Assembly: GCA_018713375.1 (NCBI GenBank)
Contig: DVOV01000226.1
Location: 1 to 16,431, forward strand
Direction of reading: 5' to 3'
Source of the DNA: Candidatus Scatomorpha stercorigallinarum
GTDB taxonomy: Bacteria; Bacillota_A; Clostridia; Oscillospirales; Oscillospiraceae
DNA: 16,431 nucleotides
Shown piece by piece: positions 1 to 8,333 of this stretch (its first letter is position 1; every line of letters starts with the position of its first letter). The notes under the pieces were generated by a model. It did not search any database, was not told the origin of the DNA, and worked only from the letters and a program-made list of their open reading frames with translations. A program made the translations under genes and the position numbers.

Positions 1-297
1 GTGGCACATTACGCTGCCCTTAACCACCACGTAGTGCCGAGAGCGAAGCGAAGCAACGCACGGTCGGCGATGAGTAAAGCCATCCGATGACGGGATGACC
101 ACCTTCGACACGCGGGAAGCCGTAAAAGACAGCCCCCGCCTACGACACGCACCAAAGCGTTTTTCTTTGGGGCGCCACTCCCGTTTCTTTGGGCAAGACC
201 AAAGAAATGGGGTGGCACGCGGGTCGCAGGGACGTCCGTCCCTGCATCCCCCTCTCTGCGGGCGGGCCGCAGGCAAATGCCTCCACACGCAGTGTGG
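1..297 (-). repeat. Dispersed intergenic mosaic repeat, copy A
   Basis: This gene-free stretch past the end of polC matches two other places in the window. Read on the minus strand it contains, in order, a GCAGGGAC/GTCCCTGC hairpin (245-226), a 61-nt core (217-157) matching copies B and C at 60 of 61 bases, and a 63-nt module (103-41) matching 13222-13284 at about 55 of 63. The end of that module, at 33-68, matches 16395-16430 at 33 of 36. Bases 1-30 have no match that I can see. The order runs in the direction of polC transcription, so it would form the 3' untranslated region of any read-through transcript. No transposase, terminal inverted repeat or target duplication was seen. Short open frames here are translations of the repeat and are not called as genes. 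Confidence 0.85.
256..297 (-). terminator. Hairpins just after the polC stop (weak terminator candidate)
   Basis: Directly after the polC stop, CCACAC/GTGTGG (283-288 with 292-297) can form a 6-bp stem around a 3-nt loop. A second stem, CTGCGG/CCGCAG (256-261 with 267-272), follows. Neither is followed by a run of T on the minus strand, so classical intrinsic termination is doubtful. The hairpins could instead stabilise the 3' end. Confidence 0.3.
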
Positions 298-3200
298 TCA
301 GAAGAGGGTCATCTGGCTCTCTTCCGGCATATCGCCGAGGGCGCCGAGTTCTTTCAGCTGCTCCACGTGCGCCTGGCTGACTTTGGGGCAGGAGATGGAG
401 AGCTCCTCCACGGAGACGAACCGGCGCCCGCCCTCGCGGCAGGCCACCAGGTCCGCGGCGGCGGCGGCGCCAAGGCCGGATACGGCCACGAAGGGCGGCC
501 GCAGCTGCTTGTCGCCGACGCGCAAGAAATACACCGCGTCACATTTGTAGAGATCCATCGGCGCGAAGGAAAAGCCGCGGCAATAGAACTCGTAGACGGC
601 CTCCAGCGTGGTCAGGAGTTCCTCCTCCTTCTGCGTGGCCTCCGCCTTGCTGCGTATCTCGTTGATCTTGCGCCGCACGAAGTCGCGGCCCTTCACCATC
701 AGCGCGGCGTCGAAGGCGTCCTTCTGGCTGCGGCGGTAGAAATAGGCGCTGTAGAACTCCAGCGGGTAGTGGACCTTGAAATAGGCGATGCGGAAGCCCA
801 TCATCACGTAGGCCACAGCGTGGGCCTTGGGGAAGAGGTATTTTATCTTGCGGCAGGAGCCGATGTACCACTCGGGCACGCCGTGGTCGAGCATCTCCCG
901 CTCCGCGCCCTCGGGCAGGCCGCGGCCCTTGCGCACGGATTCCATGATCTTGAAGCTGCGCTTGGGGTCCATGCCGCAGGAGATGAGATAGAGCATGATG
1001 TCGTCGCGGCAGCCGATGGTGTCCTTGACGGTGGCGGTGCCGGAGAGGATGAGGTCCTTGGCGTTGCCCAGCCACACGTCCGTGCCGTGGGAATAGCCGG
1101 AAAGGCGCACCAGCGTGTCGAACTGCTCGGGCTGGGTGTCCACCAGCATCTGGCGCGTGAAGCCGGTGCCGAACTCGGGGATGCCGATGGTGCCCGTCTT
1201 GCCGATGATGGGGTCGTCGTCCGTCAGGCCCAGCGGCTCCGGCGTTTTGAAGATGCGCCGCGTCTCCGGGTCGTCCAGGGGCACGGAGCGCACGTCCACG
1301 CCCGTCATGTCCTGGAGCATCTTCAGCATCGTCGGGTCATCGTGGCCCAGCTCGTCCAGCTTCAGGAGGTTGGCCTCCATGCTGTGATATTCAAAATGCG
1401 TGGTGATGATACCGCTGCCGGGGTCGTCCGCCGGATGCTGCACGGGGCAGAAGTCCTCCACCTCCATGTCCTGGGGGATGACCACCAGCCCGCCGGGGTG
1501 CTGGCCCGTCGTGCGCTTGACGCCCACGAGGCCCATGGCGAGGCGGCTCTCCTCGGCCTTTGAGACCTTCATGCCGCGCTCTTCGAGGTATTTCAGCACA
1601 TAGCCGTAGGCGGTTTTCTCGGCCAGGGTGCCGATCGTGCCGGCCCTGAACACGTGGTCGCTGCCGAAGAGCTCTTCGGTGTATTTGTGCGCCTTGGCCT
1701 GGTATTCGCCGGAGAAGTTGAGGTCGATATCGGGCACCTTGTCGCCGCCGAAGCCGAGGAAGGTCTCAAAGGGGATGTCGAAGCCCTCCTTGCGCATCCT
1801 GGCGCCGCACACGGGGCAGTCGGCGTCCGGCATGTCGGCGCCGCAGCCGTAGCCCTTGCCGGACTCGAAGTCCGTGTGGTGGCAATGGGGGCAGACGTAG
1901 TGCGGCGGCAGGCTGTTCACCTCCGTGATGCCGGAGAGATAGGCGACGATGCTCGAGCCCACGCTGCCGCGGCTTCCCACCAGGTAGCCGTGCGCGTTGG
2001 AGTCCGCCACCAGCTTCTGCGCGGACATGTAAATGACGTCGTAGTGGCGCGAGAGGATGTCGTGCAGCTCCGTCTCCACGCGCTCGGTGACGATCTGCGG
2101 CGGGTCGTCGCCGTAGATCTCGCACATCTTGCCGTAGACAAGGTCCTTCAGCTGCCCGTCGGAGTTTTCGATCTTCGGCGGGAAGAGCCCGTCCGGCAGC
2201 AGCTGTATGTCCTCGCACATGCCGGCGATGGCGTTGGGGTTCTTCACCACGGCCTCGTAGCACTCGCGCCTGCCGAGGTAGGCGAACTCCTCCAGCATCT
2301 CGTCCGTGGTGCGGAAATAGAGCGGGTTCTCGCGGTCGGCGTCGGAGAATTTCTTGGCCGCCAGCAGTATGCGGCGGTATATCTCGTCCTTCGCGTCCAG
2401 GAAGTGCACGTCGCCGGTGGCGACGAAGGGCTTTTCCAGCTCGTGCGCAAGGCGCACGATGCGCCGGTTGAGCGCGCGCAGCCCCTCCTCGTCGCGCACC
2501 GTCCCGTTTTCCACCAGGAAACGGTTGTTGGCGAGGGGCATTATCTCAAAGTAGTCGTAGAAGGCGGCGATGCGCCGCAGCTCCTGCGGCTGCGCGCCGC
2601 GCAGCACGGCGTCGAACACCTCGCCCGCCTCGCAGGCGGAGCCGACGAGCAGCCCCTCGCGGTGCTTTTCCAGCAGGCTGCGGGGGATGATGGGGTTGCG
2701 CTGGTAGTGTTTGAGGTAGCTGGCGGAGATGAGCTTGTAGAGGTTCTTCAACCCCACCTTGTTGCGCACGAGCAGCGTGATGTGCCGCACGCGGCGGTGC
2801 TCGCCCCCGCGCAGGCGGCTGAGCGCGCCGTCGATATCGCAGACGCGCTGCACGCCCTGCTCCCTGAGCATGGGGATGAAGCGGCCCATCATGCGCGCCA
2901 CCACCTCCGCGTCGTCATACGCGCGGTGGTGGTTGAACTCGGGCAGGCCCAGGTGCTTGGAGACGATGTCCAGCTTGTGCCGCCGCAATTCCGGCAGCAG
3001 CCGGCGGGAGATGGCCAGCGTGTCCAGCACCACGGGCTCGAAACGTATGCCGTGCCGGCCGCAGGCCGCGGACATGAAGCCGGTGTCGAAGGCGGCGTTG
3101 TGGGCGACGATGGGCCGCCCGCCCACGAAGCCGAGGAAGGCGCGCATGGCCTCCGCCTCGCCCGGCGCGCCGGCCACGTCGCTGTCGCGGATGCCGGTGA

Positions 3201-4263
3201 GTTCCGTGATGTTGGGCGGTATGGGCATGCCGGGATCGACGAATGTGCTGAATTTCTCGCCTATCTGGCCGTTTTTGAAGATGACGGCGCCGATCTCCGT
3301 CAGGCGGTCCGTCTCGGCGGAGAGGCCGGTGGTCTCCACGTCGAAGGCCACGAACTCCGTGTCCAGCCCCTCGGCGCACGCCCCGCGGACGGCGGGGCTC
3401 TCCTCCACGTCGTTTATGTAGTAGCCCTCAAGGCCGTAGAGGATCTTCACGCCGTATTTCTTGCCGGCCTTGCTCATCTCGGGGAAGGCCTGCGCCGTGC
3501 CGTGGTCGGTGACGGCCACGGCCTTCATCCCCCAGGCGGCCGCGCGCTCGACGATCTTCGCCGGGTCGCAGAGGGCGTCCAGCGTCGAATAGCGGGTGTG
3601 GAAGTGCAGTTCCACGCGCTTTTCCTCCGCCGTGTCCGGCCGCGGGGTGAATTTGCCCAGCTGGACGCTCAGCGGCTCTATCACCATGTCGTTGTCAAAC
3701 TTGTTGAAGGTGACGCGCCCGCGCACCTTCAGGTACTGCCCGGCCTTGATGCCCTTGAGGGCGGAGAGGGCGGCGGCGTCCGCCGTGGCGTCAAAAAATT
3801 TGGAGACGCGCACGCTGCCCGTGTAGTCCGTCATGTCAAAGCAGATGACGGTGGCGCCGCGCTTTTGTATCTCGCGGTTGTTGACGGCGAACACCTCGCC
3901 GCGCACGGTGACGGTGCCGCTCTCCAGCGTCAGCTCGCCCATGTCCGTGCACTTGGGCTCCTTCAGCGCGCGGCCGAAGAGCAGCTTCTCGCCGCCGGCG
4001 GGAGCCGCCGCGCCCTTCGCCGCCTCCTGCGGGAAGCGCGGGGTGATGTTGACGGCGGAGAGGCCGTACTGCTCACGCAAACTGGCGGCCAGATGGCTCA
4101 GCTCCGCCGGCGCTGGGCGCGCGGGGAAGCGCGCTTCGATGTCCATCGTGCTGCCGGCGGTGTTCACCAGCACCTGCAGCGCCAGCGCCTTGTCCAGCCC
4201 GCCGCAGCTCGCGCGCAGCACCTCGCAGCCGGGGAACATCTCCAGAAAAGGCACCCCGCTCAT
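298..4263 (-). CDS. polC: DNA polymerase III PolC-type, alpha subunit with built-in 3'-5' exonuclease
   Basis: Replicative DNA polymerase of Firmicutes, 1321 aa. Visible domains: an N-terminal domain (about 1-80), an OB-fold (about 110-205), a first PHP part (HFHTRYS at 220, TDHG at 252), and an inserted DEDDh proofreading exonuclease (about 303-470; D308, E310, D393, H446, D451). The second PHP part follows (GDVHFLD near 617), then a cysteine cluster (CPHC 791, CPVC 816) and the polymerase core with PDIDLNFSG at 844 carrying the catalytic aspartates. A helix-hairpin-helix-like tail ends at 1321. It is shorter than the 1437 aa of Bacillus subtilis PolC; the missing part lies between the first N-terminal domain and the OB-fold, where only an Ala/Gly-rich linker (about 81-95) remains. 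The start overlaps the ispG stop as ATGA. It is last in the operon and is followed by repeat copy A instead of the usual rimP-nusA. Confidence 0.97.
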   Translation of the reverse strand: MSGVPFLEMFPGCEVLRASCGGLDKALALQVLVNTAGSTMDIEARFPARPAPAELSHLAASLREQYGLSAVNITPRFPQEAAKGAAAPAGGEKLLFGRALKEPKCTDMGELTLESGTVTVRGEVFAVNNREIQKRGATVICFDMTDYTGSVRVSKFFDATADAAALSALKGIKAGQYLKVRGRVTFNKFDNDMVIEPLSVQLGKFTPRPDTAEEKRVELHFHTRYSTLDALCDPAKIVERAAAWGMKAVAVTDHGTAQAFPEMSKAGKKYGVKILYGLEGYYINDVEESPAVRGACAEGLDTEFVAFDVETTGLSAETDRLTEIGAVIFKNGQIGEKFSTFVDPGMPIPPNITELTGIRDSDVAGAPGEAEAMRAFLGFVGGRPIVAHNAAFDTGFMSAACGRHGIRFEPVVLDTLAISRRLLPELRRHKLDIVSKHLGLPEFNHHRAYDDAEVVARMMGRFIPMLREQGVQRVCDIDGALSRLRGGEHRRVRHITLLVRNKVGLKNLYKLISASYLKHYQRNPIIPRSLLEKHREGLLVGSACEAGEVFDAVLRGAQPQELRRIAAFYDYFEIMPLANNRFLVENGTVRDEEGLRALNRRIVRLAHELEKPFVATGDVHFLDAKDEIYRRILLAAKKFSDADRENPLYFRTTDEMLEEFAYLGRRECYEAVVKNPNAIAGMCEDIQLLPDGLFPPKIENSDGQLKDLVYGKMCEIYGDDPPQIVTERVETELHDILSRHYDVIYMSAQKLVADSNAHGYLVGSRGSVGSSIVAYLSGITEVNSLPPHYVCPHCHHTDFESGKGYGCGADMPDADCPVCGARMRKEGFDIPFETFLGFGGDKVPDIDLNFSGEYQAKAHKYTEELFGSDHVFRAGTIGTLAEKTAYGYVLKYLEERGMKVSKAEESRLAMGLVGVKRTTGQHPGGLVVIPQDMEVEDFCPVQHPADDPGSGIITTHFEYHSMEANLLKLDELGHDDPTMLKMLQDMTGVDVRSVPLDDPETRRIFKTPEPLGLTDDDPIIGKTGTIGIPEFGTGFTRQMLVDTQPEQFDTLVRLSGYSHGTDVWLGNAKDLILSGTATVKDTIGCRDDIMLYLISCGMDPKRSFKIMESVRKGRGLPEGAEREMLDHGVPEWYIGSCRKIKYLFPKAHAVAYVMMGFRIAYFKVHYPLEFYSAYFYRRSQKDAFDAALMVKGRDFVRRKINEIRSKAEATQKEEELLTTLEAVYEFYCRGFSFAPMDLYKCDAVYFLRVGDKQLRPPFVAVSGLGAAAAADLVACREGGRRFVSVEELSISCPKVSQAHVEQLKELGALGDMPEESQMTLF

Positions 4264-5318
4264 TGGCGCGCCTCGCTCTCTATCAGCTCGAGCAGCGCGT
4301 CGCAGAGCCGCTCCTCGCTCACCCTGCCTATTATCTCGCCCTTTTTGAAGAGCAGCCCGCAGCCGCGTCCGCCCGCGACGCCGTAGTCGGCCTCGCGCGC
4401 CTCGCCGGGGCCGTTCACCACACAGCCCATGACGGCCACGGTAATGTCCCGCTCAACGCCGGCCAGCCGCCGCTCCACCTCGTGCGCAAGGGCGATGAGG
4501 TCGATCTCCGTCCTGCCGCAGGTGGGGCAGGAGACGAGCCGGACGCCCCCGCGCCTGAGCCCCGCAGCCTTGAGTATGGCGATGCCCGCTTTGACCTCCT
4601 CCACGGGGTCCGCCGTGAGGGAGACGCGGATGGTGTCGCCGATGCCCTCCATCAGCAGCGCGCCGATGCCGACGGCGGAGCGGATGACGCCCTCATAGGC
4701 CGTACCCGTCTCCGTCACGCCCAGGTGCAGCGGATAGGGCAGCTCCTCCGCCGCCAGGCGGTAGGCTGCCACGGTCAGCGCGGGGCTGGACGCCTTCAGC
4801 GAAAGGCAGATGTCGTCAAAGCCGCAGTCGTTGAGCAGTCGGATGTGCCCTTTTGCCGACTCCAGCATGGCCTCCGGCGTGGGGTGGCCGTATTTTTCCA
4901 GCAGCGGCTTTTCCAGGCTGCCGCCGTTGACGCCGATGCGTATCGGTATCCCCCGCCGGGCGCAGGCCCTGGCCACGGCGGCCACGCGCTCCGGCGAGCC
5001 GATGTTGCCGGGGTTGATGCGTATCTTGTCTATGCCGCGCGCCGCCGCTTCCAGCGCCAAGCGGTAGTCGAAGTGGATATCCGCCACCAGCGGCACGCCC
5101 ACGCGCTCTTTGATGGCGGAGATGGCCTCCGCCGCGGCCATGTCCGGCACGGCCAGGCGCACGATGTCACAGCCGGCGGCGGCCAGGGCGTTTATCTGCG
5201 CGCAGGTGGCCTCCACGTCCGAGGTGCGGGTGTTGCACATCGACTGCACCGAAACATCGGCGCCGCCCCCGACGGCGGCGCCTCCTACCATGATGCGTTT
5301 TGTGTTCTCTCTCTTCAT
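4260..5318 (-). CDS. ispG: 4-hydroxy-3-methylbut-2-enyl diphosphate synthase (IspG/GcpE)
   Basis: Cytosolic iron-sulfur enzyme of the MEP pathway. It converts 2-C-methyl-D-erythritol 2,4-cyclodiphosphate to HMBDP. The 352-aa protein is of the short bacterial type without the large plant or chlamydial insertion. The [4Fe-4S] ligands appear as SCPTC (C264, C267) and GCVVNGPGE (C299, with conserved E306). The N-terminal TIM-barrel half carries VQSM, ADIHFDYRLA and KIRINPGNIG (about 98-106), typical of the family. Its ATG overlaps the rseP stop by 4 nt, and its own stop overlaps the polC start by 4 nt, indicating translational coupling. With dxr it supplies isoprenoid units for UppS in the same operon. 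Identification is secure. Confidence 0.97.
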   Translation of the reverse strand: MKRENTKRIMVGGAAVGGGADVSVQSMCNTRTSDVEATCAQINALAAAGCDIVRLAVPDMAAAEAISAIKERVGVPLVADIHFDYRLALEAAARGIDKIRINPGNIGSPERVAAVARACARRGIPIRIGVNGGSLEKPLLEKYGHPTPEAMLESAKGHIRLLNDCGFDDICLSLKASSPALTVAAYRLAAEELPYPLHLGVTETGTAYEGVIRSAVGIGALLMEGIGDTIRVSLTADPVEEVKAGIAILKAAGLRRGGVRLVSCPTCGRTEIDLIALAHEVERRLAGVERDITVAVMGCVVNGPGEAREADYGVAGGRGCGLLFKKGEIIGRVSEERLCDALLELIESEARQ

Positions 5319-6367
5319 GACGTCACGATCCTCGCAATGTCGTTATACATAACCACGGCCATCAGCGCGAGCATCAGCACGAGCCCGGCGGCGTGGACGT
5401 AACCCTCGTATCTGGCCGGTATACGCCGGCGGGCGACCAGCATGGCGGCGCCGTTGAGCAGCAGGAAGAGCACCCTGCCGCCGTCCAGTCCGGGGATGGG
5501 CAGCATGTTCATCACCGCCAGGTTGACGGCGATGAAGGCCGCCAGATAGGCGATCTCCGTCATCGCCGCGCCGAAGCCCTGCTCGGCGGCCGTCTCCGTG
5601 CCCACGTCGTTTATCATATCGACGATGCCCACCACGCCGGTGAGCTGGTCGAGGCCCACGGCCCCGGCCACCAGGTCGGAGAGCGAGAGCCACACGATGC
5701 GCACGCAGTCCATCGTCGAGTACCAGGTGTTCCTGAGCACGCTGCCGAAGGTGGCCGGCTCCACGGCGAACACCAGCCCGTAGCTCATGCCGCCCTCATA
5801 CTCGACGGGCACGAGCTCGAAGTCCTTGAGCTCGACTTTTTCCCCGTCCCTTATCACGACGATGTCGTAAACGCCGTCCCCCCGGGAGAGGAAGGTGGAG
5901 ACGTTGCCCATGAACCAGGTGCGGTGGCCGTCCACGGAGTAGATCTCGTCGCCCGCCATCAGCGCCTGCCCGCCCTCATAGGGGCAGCCCTCGGCAAAGG
6001 AGTCGATGACCGGCGAATAAAAGCCCGCCGCCTGCACGTACACCACCAGCACCAGCAAAAACCCCAGTATGAAGTTCATGAAGCTGCCCGCGCAGAGGAC
6101 GATCAGGCGCTTCCAGCCCGGCTGGCGGGTGAAAGCCCGGGGGTCGTCCGTCTCCTCGTCCTCGCCCTCCATGGCGCAGTAGCCGCCGATTGGCAGGCAG
6201 CGCAGGGCATAGAACGTCTCGCCCCGCTGCCGCTTGAGGATGGCGGGGCCCATGCCGATGGAGAATTCGTTGACCTTTATGCCGAGCAGCTTGGCGGCCG
6301 AAAAGTGGCCGAACTCGTGCACGGCGATGAGCAGCCCGAAGGCTATGATCGCGATGATGATATACAT
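5315..6367 (-). CDS. rseP: RseP/RasP-family intramembrane zinc metalloprotease (site-2 protease)
   Basis: Membrane-embedded protease that cleaves transmembrane segments of substrates such as anti-sigma factors and leftover signal peptides. The 350-aa protein begins with a membrane segment carrying the zinc motif HEFGH (17-21). The third zinc ligand lies in PIPGLDGG (D295), in a C-terminal hydrophobic helix. Between them are a second membrane segment (about 88-112) and a PDZ-like domain (about 125-195), which usually gates substrate access. A last hydrophobic helix covers about 323-345. The ATG follows the dxr TGA with no gap. The natural substrate cannot be told from this window; in Bacillus the homologue degrades RsiW and FtsL. 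The operon position between dxr and ispG is standard in Clostridia. Confidence 0.95.
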   Translation of the reverse strand: MYIIIAIIAFGLLIAVHEFGHFSAAKLLGIKVNEFSIGMGPAILKRQRGETFYALRCLPIGGYCAMEGEDEETDDPRAFTRQPGWKRLIVLCAGSFMNFILGFLLVLVVYVQAAGFYSPVIDSFAEGCPYEGGQALMAGDEIYSVDGHRTWFMGNVSTFLSRGDGVYDIVVIRDGEKVELKDFELVPVEYEGGMSYGLVFAVEPATFGSVLRNTWYSTMDCVRIVWLSLSDLVAGAVGLDQLTGVVGIVDMINDVGTETAAEQGFGAAMTEIAYLAAFIAVNLAVMNMLPIPGLDGGRVLFLLLNGAAMLVARRRIPARYEGYVHAAGLVLMLALMAVVMYNDIARIVTS

Positions 6368-7513
6368 TCAGTCTATGCGCTCCCTGACAAATCTGCGCCC
6401 GGCCTCGTCCGCTGCCAGCAGCTCGCCGAGCGTGGGTCCGGCCGTGAACGGCAGGGCCTCCACGGCCTCCGCCACACGGTCGTATATCTCATTATACCCG
6501 ATCCTGTGCCCCAAAAATGCCGCCACGGCGGCTTCATTGGCCGCGGACATCACGGCCGGCGCGGTGCCGCCGCGCCGGGCGCAGTCCAGTGCCAGGGCCA
6601 GGCAGGGCGTGTTTTCAAAGTCCGGCTCCTCGAACGTCAGCCTTCCCAGCGCCGCCAGGCTGATGGGCTGCGCCTGCGAGGGCAGGCGCTCCGGCCAGGT
6701 GACGGCGTACTGTATGGGCACGCGCATGTCCGCCGGCCCCAGCTGGGCGAGGATGCTCCCGTCCCGGAACTCCACGGCGGAGTGCACGATGCTCTCCGGG
6801 TGGACGACGATCTCTATCTGCTCCGGGGGGACGGAAAAGAGGTGCATGGCCTCGATCAGTTCGAGGCCCTTGTTCATCATGGTGGCCGAATCGACGCTGA
6901 TCTTGGCGCCCATCGACCAGTTGGGGTGCCTGACGGCCATCTCCGGCGTGACGGCGGCGGTCTGCGCGCGCGTCCAGCCGCGGAAGGGCCCGCCGGAGCC
7001 CGTGAGGATGATCTTACTCAGGTCACCCGGCCGGCGGGATAGGCACTCGTGGATGGCGGAGTGCTCGCTGTCCACGGGTATCAGCAGCGCGCCCTTTTCG
7101 CGCACGCGCGGCATCACCACGCTGCCGCCGCAGACCAGCGTCTCCTTGTTGGCAAGGGCGATCTCCTTGCCGGCGTCGATGGCCGCCAGCGTGGGGGCGA
7201 GGCCCACGGAGCCGGATACGGCCACCATCACGCGCTGCGCGCCCTCGTGGCAGGCGGCGAGGACGAGCCCCTCCTCACCCGGCGGGCCCGCTTCGATGCC
7301 GGTGCCCTCGAGCAGCGAGCGCAGCCGCTCCGCCGCCGCCCTCTCATAGACGGCGGCGTACCGCGCGCCGCATTCGACGGCCTGCTCGGCCAGTTTTTCG
7401 GCGCTGCTGTGCGCCGTCAGGGCGACGACGCGCACGCCAAGGAAGCGGCAGACGTCGAAAGTCTGCCGCCCGATGCTCCCGGTGGAGCCCAATATGGCCA
7501 TGGTCGGCGCCAT
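6368..7513 (-). CDS. dxr: 1-deoxy-D-xylulose 5-phosphate reductoisomerase
   Basis: Second step of the MEP pathway: rearranges and reduces DXP to 2-C-methyl-D-erythritol 4-phosphate using NADPH and a divalent metal. I start it at the ATG at 7513 (381 aa) because a GAGGT ribosome site lies 7 nt upstream (7521-7525). An in-frame GTG at 7522 would overlap that site and is less likely. Motifs: Rossmann GSTGSIG (9-15), NKETLV (122-127), metal ligands in DSEHSAIHE (D148, E150), and SMGAKISVDSATM leading into NKGLE (metal ligand E218). Length is normal for the family. The ribosome site overlaps the cdsA stop, and the gene abuts rseP. Confidence 0.97.
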   Translation of the reverse strand: MAPTMAILGSTGSIGRQTFDVCRFLGVRVVALTAHSSAEKLAEQAVECGARYAAVYERAAAERLRSLLEGTGIEAGPPGEEGLVLAACHEGAQRVMVAVSGSVGLAPTLAAIDAGKEIALANKETLVCGGSVVMPRVREKGALLIPVDSEHSAIHECLSRRPGDLSKIILTGSGGPFRGWTRAQTAAVTPEMAVRHPNWSMGAKISVDSATMMNKGLELIEAMHLFSVPPEQIEIVVHPESIVHSAVEFRDGSILAQLGPADMRVPIQYAVTWPERLPSQAQPISLAALGRLTFEEPDFENTPCLALALDCARRGGTAPAVMSAANEAAVAAFLGHRIGYNEIYDRVAEAVEALPFTAGPTLGELLAADEAGRRFVRERID

Positions 7514-7520
7514 ATGCCTC

Positions 7521-7525
7521 ACCTC
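7521..7525 (-). promoter_or_regulatory. dxr ribosome binding site that decides the start
   Basis: GAGGT on the minus strand lies 7 nt before the ATG at 7513 and overlaps the cdsA stop codon. It favours the ATG over the longer GTG start at 7522, which would overlap this site. Confidence 0.65.
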
Positions 7526-8333
7526 AGTTGAAAATGAACGTGAACATCAGCCAGTAGGCCGGCGCCACGAAGAGCACGCTGTCAAAGCGGTCGAGCACGC
7601 CCCCGTGCTCCAGGAAGAGGCGGCCGTAGTCCTTGATGCCGAACTCGCGCTTGATGACGGAGAAGCTGAGGTCCCCCAGCTGCCCCAGCAGGCTGCCCGC
7701 CAGGCCCAGCAGCACCGCGGTGAGCACGCCGATGTCCAGATGCACGGCCGCGCGGGCCGCGTAGTGGAAGATGAGCATGCCGGCAACAGAGCCGATGAAG
7801 CCGCCCACGCTGCCCTCCACGGTCTTGTGCGGGCTGACGGCGGGGGCCAGCTTGTGCTTGCCGAACGCGCGCCCGGCGAAAAACGCGCCCGTGTCGCTCA
7901 TGAAGGCCCCTATGAAGGGCGTGAGCGCGAGCGCCGGCGAAACGGCGCGCAGCCTCGCCAGGCAGGCGAAGGCCGCCGGCAGCAGCACGGCGGAGAAGAT
8001 GCCCGCCATCACGGTGGCGAAGCTCAGCCTGTGGGCACGCCCGTGCGTGACGACGGCGGAGGCCAGGGCGTACACCACGGCGATGAACGCGGCCGGCGCG
8101 GCCGCCTCCCCCAGCTCCCACACGTCCGCCCAGGCGAGCGCAAGGGCGAAGGCGAAGACGGGCATGGCCGCCAGGAGCTTCCACTCCGTGCCGCCCGCGG
8201 CGCGCATCAGTTCATAGCAGCCCACGGCCGAGAGCAGCGCGGCGAGCAGCGCCGTGGCCCAGACGGGGGCCAGCAGCAATATGGCCAGCAGCAGCGGCAC
8301 GCCGAGGGCGGCCACCAGCAGCCTCTGCTTCAT
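7524..8333 (-). CDS. cdsA: Phosphatidate cytidylyltransferase (CDP-diacylglycerol synthase)
   Basis: Integral membrane enzyme that makes CDP-diacylglycerol from phosphatidic acid and CTP, the branch point to phosphatidylglycerol and related lipids. The 269-aa protein is mostly hydrophobic, with roughly eight membrane segments. The catalytic half carries DTGAFFAGRAFGKHKL (147-162), SPHKTVEG (167-174) and the family signature at 225-251 (SVIKREFGIKDYG, then HGGVLDRFDS). Within the signature the position just before x-H-G-G, usually Pro or Gly, is Leu241, followed by Glu242; this is a small departure and the metal-binding residues remain. The start overlaps the uppS stop as ATGA, and the stop overlaps the dxr ribosome site. 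Confidence 0.95.
   Translation of the reverse strand: MKQRLLVAALGVPLLLAILLLAPVWATALLAALLSAVGCYELMRAAGGTEWKLLAAMPVFAFALALAWADVWELGEAAAPAAFIAVVYALASAVVTHGRAHRLSFATVMAGIFSAVLLPAAFACLARLRAVSPALALTPFIGAFMSDTGAFFAGRAFGKHKLAPAVSPHKTVEGSVGGFIGSVAGMLIFHYAARAAVHLDIGVLTAVLLGLAGSLLGQLGDLSFSVIKREFGIKDYGRLFLEHGGVLDRFDSVLFVAPAYWLMFTFIFN

Noticed and set aside
1654..4386. 910-codon open frame on the plus strand opposite polC
   Set aside because: It lies entirely antisense to polC with His/Val/Ala/Gly-rich low-complexity translation and no motif. Long antisense frames are expected in GC-rich DNA.
5393..7042. 549-codon plus-strand frame opposite rseP and dxr
   Set aside because: Antisense shadow of two well-supported genes; no motif or ribosome site of its own.
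7514..7522. GTG start of dxr three codons upstream
   Set aside because: It would overlap the ribosome site, whereas the ATG at 7513 has proper 7-nt spacing.
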